Assembly (NCBI RefSeq): GCF_964642095.1
Contig: NZ_OZ209244.1
Span: 1,054,001-1,118,000 of the forward strand
Direction of reading: 5' to 3'
DNA from: Fretibacterium fastidiosum
Lineage (GTDB): Bacteria; Synergistota; Synergistia; Synergistales; Aminobacteriaceae
DNA length: 64,000 nucleotides
Part shown: one piece after another, positions 41,840-49,102 of the stretch
Numbering within the stretch: position 1 is the stretch's first letter
Layout of the letters: each line of letters begins with the position of its first letter
The notes under the pieces: model-generated
What the model was told of the DNA's origin: nothing
The model's input: the letters and a program-made list of their open reading frames with translations, nothing else
Database searches by the model: none
Program-made: the position numbers and the translations under genes

Positions 41840-43393
41840 TCATTCGCTCCAGCTCCACTCGTTCAGGTTCTCCAGCCCCGCTCCGCCCTGGTTTCTGGAT
41901 TTGACCCTTCCTAGCGGCGGTATCGTCAGTCCGTCGCGGACGAGGTAGTTGTCCTGGGGACAGGCAACGTACAGGAACGGCACGTCTGCGTCCGCCAGCT
42001 CTTCAGCCTGCTGCCACAGCCTGTCGCTCTCCTCCTGGCTTGTGGCGCGCAGCGCCCTGTCGATCAGGGCGTCGACCTCCGGGTTGGAGTACGAGGGCGG
42101 ATTGCCGATCACGCCTTTGTTGATCTGCGAAGAATGGTAAAACAGATAGAAGTCCGAAGGGCTGGGGTAGCCGAACGCCCAGCACGTCGGCGTAGCGCGG
42201 GCGTGGCGCGCTTCAACCCAGGGTGCGGATTGAGGGATAATATGGATTCCAAGCGCTTTGGCGCTCTCCGCGACCGCCACGACCACGTTGTAACGAGGCA
42301 TGTCGTTGCTGCGGCCCTTGATCGTGAACTCCGCCTTCAGGCCGTCCTTCTCCCGGATGCCGTCGCCGTCCGAATCCACCCAGCCGGCGTCCTCGAGGAT
42401 CTTCTTTGCCTCCTCCAGGCGTCCGTCCTCGAACGTCCGCTTCGAGGCCCAGGGCAGCCAGCCTCCGCCGATGGTGAAGGAGGGCTTCCCCATTCCGCTC
42501 AACGCCTGATCGACCAGAAGCTGACGGCTGATGCCGACGTTCAGCGCGCGGCGGATGGCCGGGTCACAGGTCACGTTGTTACCCACCTTCTCATCTCCTG
42601 AGGCAACCCCTTCGGGGATGACGGGCAGGTTGATCGCCAGCGAGGTGAAGGTGTCGAGCGTCAGGAGCTTCATGCCCGGCACCTCCTGTTTTGTGGCCGC
42701 GAACTCCGCCGGAATGAAGACGAAGTCCAACTGTCCCGACTTCGCTGCAGCGAGCGTGGCGTCGTCGTCGACCTTGAGGATCGTCACCCGTTTGAAGGGG
42801 GACTTCCTGCCGTAATAGTGCGGATTGGGCTCCAAAATCATCTGCTGTCCGATCTGGAAGTCCACGATACGCCAGGCGCCTGAGCCCAGCGGCATGTCAC
42901 CGTAGCCCTCCTTATAAGCGTGCTTCGGAACGATGCCGACGTAACTCAGGAGGTGCGGAAAGAACGACCATGGACGGGAGAGCGTGAACTCCACCGTTCG
43001 GTCGTCGAGCGCCCGAACGCTCTCCAACATCGAGAGGTCTGCGACCGATGCGGCGGCCTTCGTGCTCTCAAACGTGAAGACGATGTCCTCCGCTGTCAGG
43101 GGGTGGCCGTCGGCGAACTTCGCGTCCTCGCGAATTTCATACGTGTACCTCAGCCCGTCTTCGCTGACCTTCTCATCCGTTGCCAGGTCCTTTTCCAGCA
43201 GGTTGTCCTTGCCGGGTTTCAGCAGGTGGCAGTGAAAGATGTCGGGTCCCCAGACACCATACCCGCGGACGGGGTCGATCTTTCCCGCCATGGCGTTATC
43301 GCCGCCCGACAGGACGATCTCATCCTTCGCCAGGGCCGTGCCGCAGAGGAGCGCCATCGCGAGGGAAAGCGCCGCAAAAACCGTTTTCTTCAT
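41840..43393 (-). CDS. Binding protein of riboswitch-controlled ABC importer (NikA/DppA family)
   Basis: A 517-residue family-5 solute-binding protein. The signal peptide (KKTVFAALSLAMALLCGTALA) is followed by LKPGKDNLLEKDLATDEKVSEDGLRYTYEIREDAKFADGHPLTAEDIVFTFE, the classic family-5 core, and a C-terminal NPEVDALIDRAL region. GGAGG lies just before ATG 43393. It is the first gene behind the cobalamin riboswitch, so expression should fall when cobalamin is plentiful. That suggests import of cobalt, nickel-like metal complexes or a corrinoid precursor rather than ordinary peptides (inference). Confidence 0.88.
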   Translation of the reverse strand: MKKTVFAALSLAMALLCGTALAKDEIVLSGGDNAMAGKIDPVRGYGVWGPDIFHCHLLKPGKDNLLEKDLATDEKVSEDGLRYTYEIREDAKFADGHPLTAEDIVFTFESTKAAASVADLSMLESVRALDDRTVEFTLSRPWSFFPHLLSYVGIVPKHAYKEGYGDMPLGSGAWRIVDFQIGQQMILEPNPHYYGRKSPFKRVTILKVDDDATLAAAKSGQLDFVFIPAEFAATKQEVPGMKLLTLDTFTSLAINLPVIPEGVASGDEKVGNNVTCDPAIRRALNVGISRQLLVDQALSGMGKPSFTIGGGWLPWASKRTFEDGRLEEAKKILEDAGWVDSDGDGIREKDGLKAEFTIKGRSNDMPRYNVVVAVAESAKALGIHIIPQSAPWVEARHARATPTCWAFGYPSPSDFYLFYHSSQINKGVIGNPPSYSNPEVDALIDRALRATSQEESDRLWQQAEELADADVPFLYVACPQDNYLVRDGLTIPPLGRVKSRNQGGAGLENLNEWSWSE

Positions 43394-43470
43394 GTTTGCC
43401 TCCTAAAATTCCAAAAATAGTGCAAAACTCCTGCGGGCGGCAAGCCCGCACCTTTTGCGCGTCGCAGAGA

Positions 43471-43535
43471 TAAAAACGCGCCGGCCCTCTGCGCTTCTGC
43501 AAGCGAGAAGGTCGGCGCGTCCGTTTTCACGCGCC
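43471..43535 (-). terminator. Riboswitch expression platform: terminator with overlapping antiterminator
   Basis: On the minus strand a long hairpin (43519 down to 43477; arms CGCGCCGACC and GG-CCGGCGCG with further internal pairing) is followed by TTTTTA. Just upstream, GGCGCGT (43535-43529) can instead pair with ACGCGCC (43520-43514), which contains the first arm of the terminator. The two folds exclude each other. A further GCGGGC/GCCCGC hairpin (about 43435-43452) lies close to the gene and could sequester translation signals. Confidence 0.72.
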
Positions 43536-43569
43536 AAGACGTCCGCCCTGGGCAGGGGGCCAACGTCCT

Positions 43570-43775
43570 CCAGAGAAAATGCGTAAGTCTCCTGACTTGC
43601 GATTCAGGGGGAGAGCCCCCAGCGCCCGATGCCTGCCTTCCCACGGCCTGATGCCGCAGTGACTGACGTTCGTCATGGCGTCCCGAAGAGACGCTTCAGC
43701 ATGGGTTCACGCTTACAGTGCCGGCCGCGCGGGGACTCTCACCCCATTCCATCTACACCGTCCCCACCGTATCGC
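43570..43775 (-). promoter_or_regulatory. Cobalamin riboswitch (B12 element)
   Basis: Read on the minus strand, 43756 downward gives GGAATGGGGTGAGAGTCC, then GCGCGGCC, then GCACTGTAAGCGTGAA, later GTCACTGCGGCATCAGGCCG, GGGAAGGCAGGCATCGGGCG and AAGTCAGGAGACTTACGCA near 43600-43580. These are the ordered conserved blocks of the adenosylcobalamin-binding element, including the B12 box-like segment. It precedes the NikA-like binding-protein gene by ~180 bases. Edges are approximate. Confidence 0.85.
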
Positions 43776-43810
43776 GCGTCGGACAGGGAGGACGATGACG
43801 CATTTCCATA

Positions 43811-43829
43811 TACAAACAGCCTGTTTGTA
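43811..43829. promoter_or_regulatory. Perfect palindromic operator TACAAACAGCCTGTTTGTA
   Basis: Nine-base arms (43811-43819 and 43821-43829) around one central base. It lies ~35 bp upstream (minus-strand sense) of the riboswitch, where the promoter of the importer operon should be, and the shape is typical of a TetR/MarR-type dimer site. It lies 180 bp from the oppositely oriented mcrB-like gene's -10, so it is more likely tied to the riboswitch operon. The rest of 43830-43990 shows no gene. Confidence 0.5.
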
Positions 43830-43990
43830 CAAGACGTCATTCTAATGGAACGCCCTCAAAAAAGCAACAAGGCCGCCGATCGTCTGCTGTCGCTCAACGG
43901 TCCTGTCACCCCGTTTTGGGGGATGGCGTCTGGCCTGAAGCAGTGGCGGGCGGCGTTGAGGTTCAATTTCCTGCCTTGATGATGGAGCGC

Positions 43991-43996
43991 TATAAT
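43991..43996 (+). promoter_or_regulatory. Candidate -10 box for mcrBC
   Basis: TATAAT 53 bp upstream of ATG 44049. No well-spaced -35 is evident. Confidence 0.35.
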
Positions 43997-44048
43997 AAAA
44001 GCACCTGGTTTTCGCTATAGCACGACAAGCATTTGAGAGGTGTTTGCC

Positions 44049-46049
44049 ATGTTTGATCCATTTCGACTGAAGGATATACTGGTTGAGTACAAACGGAACT
44101 TCGTTTCAAAACAGTGGGAAAATGAGAAATACAAATGGGAAGCCGTGAAATGGTTTCAGGATAATTGGGATGTGAACGCAGTTGATTTTCCGGAGATGCT
44201 GAGTCGGTCTTTGGACAAAACCCTCAATTTACTGACTTCCGCAAATTACTTCCCGAAGGGCATGATCGTCGATTTCGCCAGGTCCGCTCATGAAGAGGTT
44301 CGTTCCATGTTCATTGCTCTGTTCGATGAGAGCAAGGATGTGTTTGAACGGATGGATGCTTTTAGTGCGCACTCGTCCATCCTCTTGAAGGAGTACGGGA
44401 GCGAGGACGCACAGCATTATCAGTATGAAAATTCCATCAGCACCTACTTGTGGCTCCGTTATCCGGACAAATACTACATCTACAAGTTCAGTGAAGCAAA
44501 AGCAGTTGCCAACGAACTTAACTCGAATTACCGTTTCAAAAAAGGCGCTTATGCCGATAATATCCGAAACTTCCTACGACTTTACGATGAGATCAGCCTG
44601 GCTTTAAAAGAAGATACCGAGCTGGTGAACCTCTTCGAATCGCAATTGACCGAGACGTGCTATTCCGATCCTGAGTTGAAAACTCTGACCATTGACGTTG
44701 GATTTTACATCAGCAGATATTATTCGCAAAAGGATGCCGCTGCTGCAAAGCCTGTTAAATGGTATGGTTCCGATTATGATTCCGGCCTTACTGTCGATGA
44801 CTGGAGCAAACTCCTCGAGGACGAAACCGTCTTTACCACCAGTGCACTGGAAATCATGAAGCGCATAAAAGACTACGGCGGCATGGCATCCTGCACACAG
44901 CTTGCCATGAAATACGGTGAGACAAAAAATTTCTACAACGCCGGTTCATTCGGACTGGCAAAGCGCATTTGTGAAGCCACCGGCATTTCACCAAACACCA
45001 GAGACAATGGCTCCACACGGTGGTGGACGGTTCTTTACGTGGGCCGTAACGCTGATAAAAATGAAGAAGGCAGCTTCGTTTGGAAATTGAGGGATGAGCT
45101 TTCTGCGGCACTCGATAAGGCTGATTTGAGCAACGTTAAACTGTATGTTACTGCCGCATCGGGCGAAAAATATCCGGTTACAGTGGTGGCTCCCATTAAC
45201 GCATACACAAAGAGTGATTTCCTTGATGAAGTTTACATGACGGAAAAACGTTATGAAAACCTTGTATCCGTTCTTCAAAATAAAAAGAATATCATCCTTC
45301 AGGGCGCTCCCGGCGTGGGAAAGACCTTTGCTGCCAGACGTCTGGCATGGTCTATGATGGGAGAAGAAGATGATAGCAGGATTGAATTCGTGCAATTTCA
45401 TCAAAACTATTCCTATGAGGACTTCATGATGGGCTACAAGCCCGTAGAGGACGGTTTTGAGCTCAAGTATGGTATCTTTTATCGCTTTTGTGAGAAGGCC
45501 GCGAACCGATTGGATAAAGATTTCTTCTTTATCATTGACGAGATCAATCGTGGCAACATGAGTAAAATTTTCGGAGAGCTGCTTCTGCTCATTGAGAAAG
45601 ACTATAGAGGCACCAAGGCAACATTGGCCTATAATGGACTTCCCTTCTCAGTTCCTAAAAATCTGTACATCATCGGCATGATGAATACAGCAGACCGCAG
45701 CCTGGCCATGATTGACTACGCTCTTCGTCGCCGCTTCAGCTTCTTTGAAATGGAACCGGGCTTCGATTCTGACGGCTTCATCCAGTATCAAAACAGCCTG
45801 AATAACGAAACACTGAATGAGCTGGTATCTAAGGTTAAGGAATTGAATCGGGAGATTTCTCTCGACAGGTCGCTGGGCAAGGGATTCTGCGTCGGCCACA
45901 GCTATTTTTGTGGCAGAGATGTTTGCACCAGGGACTGGCTGTATTCCATCGTCGATTACGATATTCTGCCGATGTTGAGTGAATATTGGTTTGACGATGT
46001 CAACAAGCTCCGACACTGGGAGAATATTTTACTGGGTGTGTTTCAATGA
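44049..46049 (+). CDS. mcrB: McrB-like AAA+ GTPase of a modification-dependent restriction system
   Basis: A 666-residue protein. The N-terminal ~360 residues hold a target-recognition region of unclear fold (residues 1-220) and a winged-helix-like segment (MKRIKDYGGMASCTQLAMKYG). The C-terminal AAA+ motor has Walker A GAPGVGKT at 419-426, Walker B IIDEINRG with D497, and the McrB signature MNTADRSLAMIDYALRRRF. It should translocate DNA with GTP and drive the McrC nuclease. ATG 44049 has GAGAGG 8 bases upstream. Base composition is clearly more AT-rich than the genome around it, suggesting recent transfer. It overlaps mcrC by 4 bp. Confidence 0.88.
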   Translation: MFDPFRLKDILVEYKRNFVSKQWENEKYKWEAVKWFQDNWDVNAVDFPEMLSRSLDKTLNLLTSANYFPKGMIVDFARSAHEEVRSMFIALFDESKDVFERMDAFSAHSSILLKEYGSEDAQHYQYENSISTYLWLRYPDKYYIYKFSEAKAVANELNSNYRFKKGAYADNIRNFLRLYDEISLALKEDTELVNLFESQLTETCYSDPELKTLTIDVGFYISRYYSQKDAAAAKPVKWYGSDYDSGLTVDDWSKLLEDETVFTTSALEIMKRIKDYGGMASCTQLAMKYGETKNFYNAGSFGLAKRICEATGISPNTRDNGSTRWWTVLYVGRNADKNEEGSFVWKLRDELSAALDKADLSNVKLYVTAASGEKYPVTVVAPINAYTKSDFLDEVYMTEKRYENLVSVLQNKKNIILQGAPGVGKTFAARRLAWSMMGEEDDSRIEFVQFHQNYSYEDFMMGYKPVEDGFELKYGIFYRFCEKAANRLDKDFFFIIDEINRGNMSKIFGELLLLIEKDYRGTKATLAYNGLPFSVPKNLYIIGMMNTADRSLAMIDYALRRRFSFFEMEPGFDSDGFIQYQNSLNNETLNELVSKVKELNREISLDRSLGKGFCVGHSYFCGRDVCTRDWLYSIVDYDILPMLSEYWFDDVNKLRHWENILLGVFQ

Positions 46050-47101
46050 TAAAGGATAGGAGCATCTTCATAAAAAACATATACTATATGCTTTCGTATG
46101 CCTTCACCGCGCTGAATCAAGGTGGTTATGAGGATGTCGCTACCGAAGAATTCGAGAACATACATAACCTTTTTGCGGCGGTCCTCGCCAAGGGTATCGG
46201 TCGCCAACTGAAGCAGGGCCTGTATCGAGAGTATCTAAATCGCAAAGAGGATGTGGCTGTGGTCCGTGGCAAAATTGATATGCCGAGAACCATTCAAAAT
46301 CGCCTTGCCAGAAAGTGCATGCTGACCTGTGAGTATGATGAGCTGTCAGAAAACAATCTCTTGAATCAGATACTGAAAACGACCGTCATGCTCTTGCTCC
46401 GGCATACGAAGGTAGACCAGGAGTACAAGAGCAATCTGAAAAAAGAGATGCTGTTTTTTTCCAAGGTAAGTACGATTGATCCCACCACGATTAGGTGGTC
46501 AGCTATCCGTTTTCAGAGGAACAACAATACCTACCGTATGCTCATCGGCCTGTGCCAGCTCATTATTGATGGAATGCTGCTGACCACGGATTCCGGCGAG
46601 TATAAGCTGGCAGCCTTTGTTGATGAACAGCGTATGAATCGTCTCTACGAGAAGTTTATCCTCGAATATTATGTCAGGGAATGCCCGCAGGTGACGGTAA
46701 CGGCCTCGCAAATTCCGTGGGCGCTTGATGATGGCAACGGAACAATGCTGCCGATTATGCAGAGCGATATCATGCTGATCAGGGGCAGCGAAGTCCTTAT
46801 TATTGATGCCAAGTATTATAGGCGCACAACGCAGACGCAGTATGACGTTCACACGCTTCATTCCAACAATCTGTATCAGATTTTCACTTACGTAAAAAAC
46901 ACGGACACGAATTTCGGAGCCCAACCGCATAAGGTTTCCGGTATGCTGCTGTATGCAGCTACCGATGAGGCCATCCAGCCGAACAACGTTTATCAGATGA
47001 GTGGGAACCGAATAAGCGTAAAAACATTGGATTTGAACCAAAAGTTTTCACAGATTGCAGCTCAGCTGAATGCTATAATGGAGGAGCATTTTAGGAAGTA
47101 A
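46046..47101 (+). CDS. mcrC: McrC-like PD-(D/E)xK nuclease subunit
   Basis: A 351-residue partner of McrB. The N-terminal half follows the McrC layout (IKNIYYMLSYAF, then VVRGKIDMPRTIQN and CEYDELSENNLLNQILK). The nuclease core is D241 in QSDIMLI and D254-A-K256 in LIIDAKYY, a complete PD-(D/E)xK site. ATG 46046 overlaps the mcrB stop (ATGA). Together the genes cut DNA bearing modified cytosines. Like mcrB it is AT-rich. Confidence 0.88.
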   Translation: MIKDRSIFIKNIYYMLSYAFTALNQGGYEDVATEEFENIHNLFAAVLAKGIGRQLKQGLYREYLNRKEDVAVVRGKIDMPRTIQNRLARKCMLTCEYDELSENNLLNQILKTTVMLLLRHTKVDQEYKSNLKKEMLFFSKVSTIDPTTIRWSAIRFQRNNNTYRMLIGLCQLIIDGMLLTTDSGEYKLAAFVDEQRMNRLYEKFILEYYVRECPQVTVTASQIPWALDDGNGTMLPIMQSDIMLIRGSEVLIIDAKYYRRTTQTQYDVHTLHSNNLYQIFTYVKNTDTNFGAQPHKVSGMLLYAATDEAIQPNNVYQMSGNRISVKTLDLNQKFSQIAAQLNAIMEEHFRK

Positions 47102-47162
47102 TAATTCCAGGAGGCGATTGCGCATAGCGGTGGCGGGCGGCGTGGCCACGAAGAAAAGCCTC

Positions 47163-47190
47163 TTGTCAATGCAAGATTGTGTGATAAAAT
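47163..47190 (+). promoter_or_regulatory. Promoter of smpB
   Basis: TTGTCA (47163-47168), a 16-base spacer, and TAAAAT (47185-47190), 34 bp before the smpB start. This is one of the best sigma-70-type promoters in the window. Confidence 0.6.
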
Positions 47191-47223
47191 AAAAAGCTAA
47201 ATGAAATTGGGGAGGAGGATGAG

Positions 47224-47697
47224 ATGCCGGAGAAGGCGAATAAGACGGTGGCCCAGAACCGTAAGGCAAGGCATGATTATTTTATCGTTGACGCTTTCGA
47301 GTGCGGGATCGTCCTGACGGGAACGGAGATCAAGAGCGTGCGTGCCGGAAACCTGAACCTCAAGGATTCCTACGCCTCTCTGGATGAAGGGGAGCTCTGG
47401 CTGGTGGGGATGCACATCTCTCCCTACGAGAAGGGGACGTATTACAATCATGAGCCGGAGCGGCGGCGCAAGCTGCTCCTTCACCGTCATGAACTGCTGC
47501 GGTTGAAGGGCAGGGTCCGCGAGAAGGGCTTGACGCTGGTCCCTCTCTCCGTCTATATTAAGGAGGGGCGGCGAGCCAAGGTGGAACTGGCCCTGGCGCG
47601 AGGCAGGACGGCACACGACAAGCGGGACGCCATTGCGGATCGGGACGCGAAGCGAGATATGGCGCGTGCCGTGAGGCACAACGGACGGTACGACTGA
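47224..47697 (+). CDS. smpB: SsrA-binding protein SmpB
   Basis: A 157-residue protein of standard length. Hallmarks are QNRKARHDYFIVDAFECGIVLTGTEIKSVRAGNLNLKDSYA, GMHISPYEKGTYYNHEPERRRKLLLHRHE, and a basic C-terminal tail (DRDAKRDMARAVRHNGRYD) that enters the mRNA channel. SmpB delivers tmRNA to stalled ribosomes. GGGGAGGAGG lies before ATG 47224. The tmRNA gene follows 80 bp downstream on the same strand, the common smpB-ssrA pairing. Confidence 0.96.
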   Translation: MPEKANKTVAQNRKARHDYFIVDAFECGIVLTGTEIKSVRAGNLNLKDSYASLDEGELWLVGMHISPYEKGTYYNHEPERRRKLLLHRHELLRLKGRVREKGLTLVPLSVYIKEGRRAKVELALARGRTAHDKRDAIADRDAKRDMARAVRHNGRYD

Positions 47698-47776
47698 GAG
47701 GACGGCTCTTCCCGTCATGCCGATGGATCATCGTTCATGTGATCGGGAAGTTTTGGATGATAAAGCCGGTTTTATT

Positions 47777-48130
47777 GGGGGCGACAGGTTTCGACGGCGC
47801 GTGGAGTGCCTGACAGAGCAGGTCGAGTTACGTCCGTAATCCTCGTTAAACATTCGGGCAGACGAATAAACGTCGATAACGATTACGCATTGGCGGCTTA
47901 GGCCTGCCACGTCGAAGGATGAGCTCGTCTGTTGGCTCGCCGGAGACGTCATTTTAGACAGATGCTTCGCTCACAGTCGGATCTTGCTGGAGTGAAAAAG
48001 ACAAGAGGTCTTGGAAAAAGGAAGGCCGTTTTCTGCCTCACCTTTGACGACAATTAAAAGAAAACTAAGCCTGTAGCGCTGTCACGCTGGCCCACGTCGG
48101 ACGGGGGTTCAATTCCCCCCGCCTCCACCA
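47777..48130 (+). ncRNA. ssrA: tmRNA (SsrA)
   Basis: A 354-base transfer-messenger RNA. The 5' end GGGGGCGACAGGTTTCGACG pairs with the 3' end CGCCTCC before CCA. GGTTCAATTCCCCCCGCC forms the T-arm. The tag reading frame ends DNDYALAA at the TAG stop (47899-47901); the resume codon is not certain but GGC, giving GRRINV before this, is possible. It releases stalled ribosomes and tags the product for proteolysis, with SmpB encoded immediately upstream. Confidence 0.95.
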
Positions 48131-48178
48131 ACTGAATCCTCGGCGCAATCGTTAACGCGTCGGGGTTGATTTTAAAAA

Positions 48179-48213
48179 AAAGGGCCTTTCCCGACAGAAG
48201 GAAAGGCCCTTTT
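48179..48213 (+). terminator. Intrinsic terminator after tmRNA
   Basis: AAGGGCCTTTCC (48180-48191), an 8-base loop, and GGAAAGGCCCTT (48200-48211) followed by T residues. The A-run before it means it could act on both strands. Confidence 0.85.
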
Positions 48214-48249
48214 GGCAACAGAAGAGCGGAGAGAGAGGAGCTGGGAAAG

Positions 48250-48495
48250 ATGAACGTGGCCCACATGGAAAACGTAAAGACCCGAAAAAGCCTGTACCGC
48301 CGTATCCACGCACTTTCGGAGGAAAACCTGCAATCCCTTGTCCATTACCTGAATGAGCTCGAAAGTGGAGAGGCCCAGGAGCCCAATGAAGAAACCGTTG
48401 CGGCGATGCGAGACGTTATTGCAGGACGCAATCTCAGCAAAACCTATGACAACGTCGATGAAATGATGAAGGATCTGCTGGGCTCAAATGCTTAA
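48250..48495 (+). CDS. Antitoxin of a YafQ-type toxin-antitoxin pair
   Basis: An 81-residue protein with a helical N-terminus (RKSLYRRIHALSEENLQSLVHYLNELE) and a C-terminal segment (VIAGRNLSKTYDNVDEMMKDLLG) resembling RelB/DinJ toxin-binding tails. It does not show an obvious ribbon-helix-helix opening. GAGGAG lies ~9 bases before ATG 48250. It overlaps the toxin gene by 8 bp, as is usual for type II pairs, and should neutralise the toxin and probably autoregulate the promoter. Confidence 0.78.
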   Translation: MNVAHMENVKTRKSLYRRIHALSEENLQSLVHYLNELESGEAQEPNEETVAAMRDVIAGRNLSKTYDNVDEMMKDLLGSNA

Positions 48496-48766
48496 GCTCC
48501 GATTTTCGTCAAAAATACAAAAAGACCTAAAGTTGCTGTTAAAACGAGACTATGACTTATCCGCCTTTGATCGTGTCGTCAGGTTGCTGGCACAGAACGC
48601 CGCTCTCCCCGAGTCTTTGGGGGATCATCCTTTAAAGGGCGATTGGTCCGGCTTCAGGGAATGTCATATAACATCCGACTGGCTCCTGATTTACCGGGTT
48701 GAACGGGATACGTTGACCTTGGTTTTGGTGCGTACCGGTACGCATTCTGATCTGTTCAAAAAATAA
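48488..48766 (+). CDS. yafQ: YafQ-family mRNA interferase toxin
   Basis: A 92-residue RelE/YafQ-superfamily ribosome-dependent mRNase. The family segments are complete: LGDHPLKGDWSGFRECHITSDW followed by LLIYRVE and VLVRTGTHSDLF. The catalytic set known for YafQ (His50, His63, Asp67, His87, Phe91) corresponds here to H47, H60, D64, H86 and F90, so activity is expected. Start ATG lies inside the antitoxin stop region. Likely part of a mobile defence patch with mcrBC. Confidence 0.9.
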   Translation: MLKLRFSSKIQKDLKLLLKRDYDLSAFDRVVRLLAQNAALPESLGDHPLKGDWSGFRECHITSDWLLIYRVERDTLTLVLVRTGTHSDLFKK

Positions 48767-48878
48767 CCCGAACGAGCGACCTGTCGGAATGGGAGGACAC
48801 AAAACGGGTTCGATGGATAAGTGGTCCACCAGAAGCGAAAATCCCTGAGTTTCAAGAGGGATTCAGACGATAGGGAAA

Positions 48879-48900
48879 CCCCCTCGCCGAGGGGGTTTTT
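48879..48900 (+). terminator. Intrinsic terminator after the toxin-antitoxin pair
   Basis: CCCCCTC (48879-48885), a GCC loop, and GAGGGGG (48889-48895) then five T. The rest of 48767-49020 shows no gene. Confidence 0.85.
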
Positions 48901-49024
48901 GCTTGTTTGTCCCGCCTTTGTATTTCACGATGCCGCGAGTCAATCCACGGCGGGTGAGGCCGTGGCGGGCGGATTATTATGGAGCGATTGGCTGGGGTAT
49001 AATTTGGAGCGGGAGGTGAACGGG

Positions 49025-49102
49025 ATGACCTCTGTCGATACGGCATTATGGCCCGCGGGGATGCCGGAGTTCCCGATTCCCCTGAGGACGTTTTTTGAAT
49101 GA
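49025..49102 (+). CDS. 25-codon leader ORF coupled to cbiZ
   Basis: ATG 49025 has an excellent GGGAGGTG site 6-8 bases upstream and encodes 25 residues (MTSVDTALWPAG then MPEFPIPLRTFFE). The TGA overlaps the cbiZ ATG (GAATGA). No similarity is recognised. It may be a translated leader that couples or regulates cbiZ, or the remains of a longer N-terminus separated by a frameshift. The cbiZ start itself has only a weak ribosome site, which supports coupling. Confidence 0.5.
   Translation: MTSVDTALWPAGMPEFPIPLRTFFE

Noticed and set aside
41840..43393. Ordinary dipeptide transporter for the riboswitch-led operon
   Set aside because: Family membership alone allows it, but control by a cobalamin riboswitch and the short NikE-like ATPase argue for a metal- or corrinoid-related cargo; kept as an alternative only.
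43390..43644. 84-codon minus-strand frame in front of the NikA-like gene
   Set aside because: It covers the riboswitch expression platform and has no ribosome site; structure explains the sequence better than coding.
47777..48130. tRNA gene at the 3' end (T-arm and CCA visible)
   Set aside because: The tRNA-like end belongs to the tmRNA, whose 5' end pairs with it; no independent tRNA gene was found in the window.
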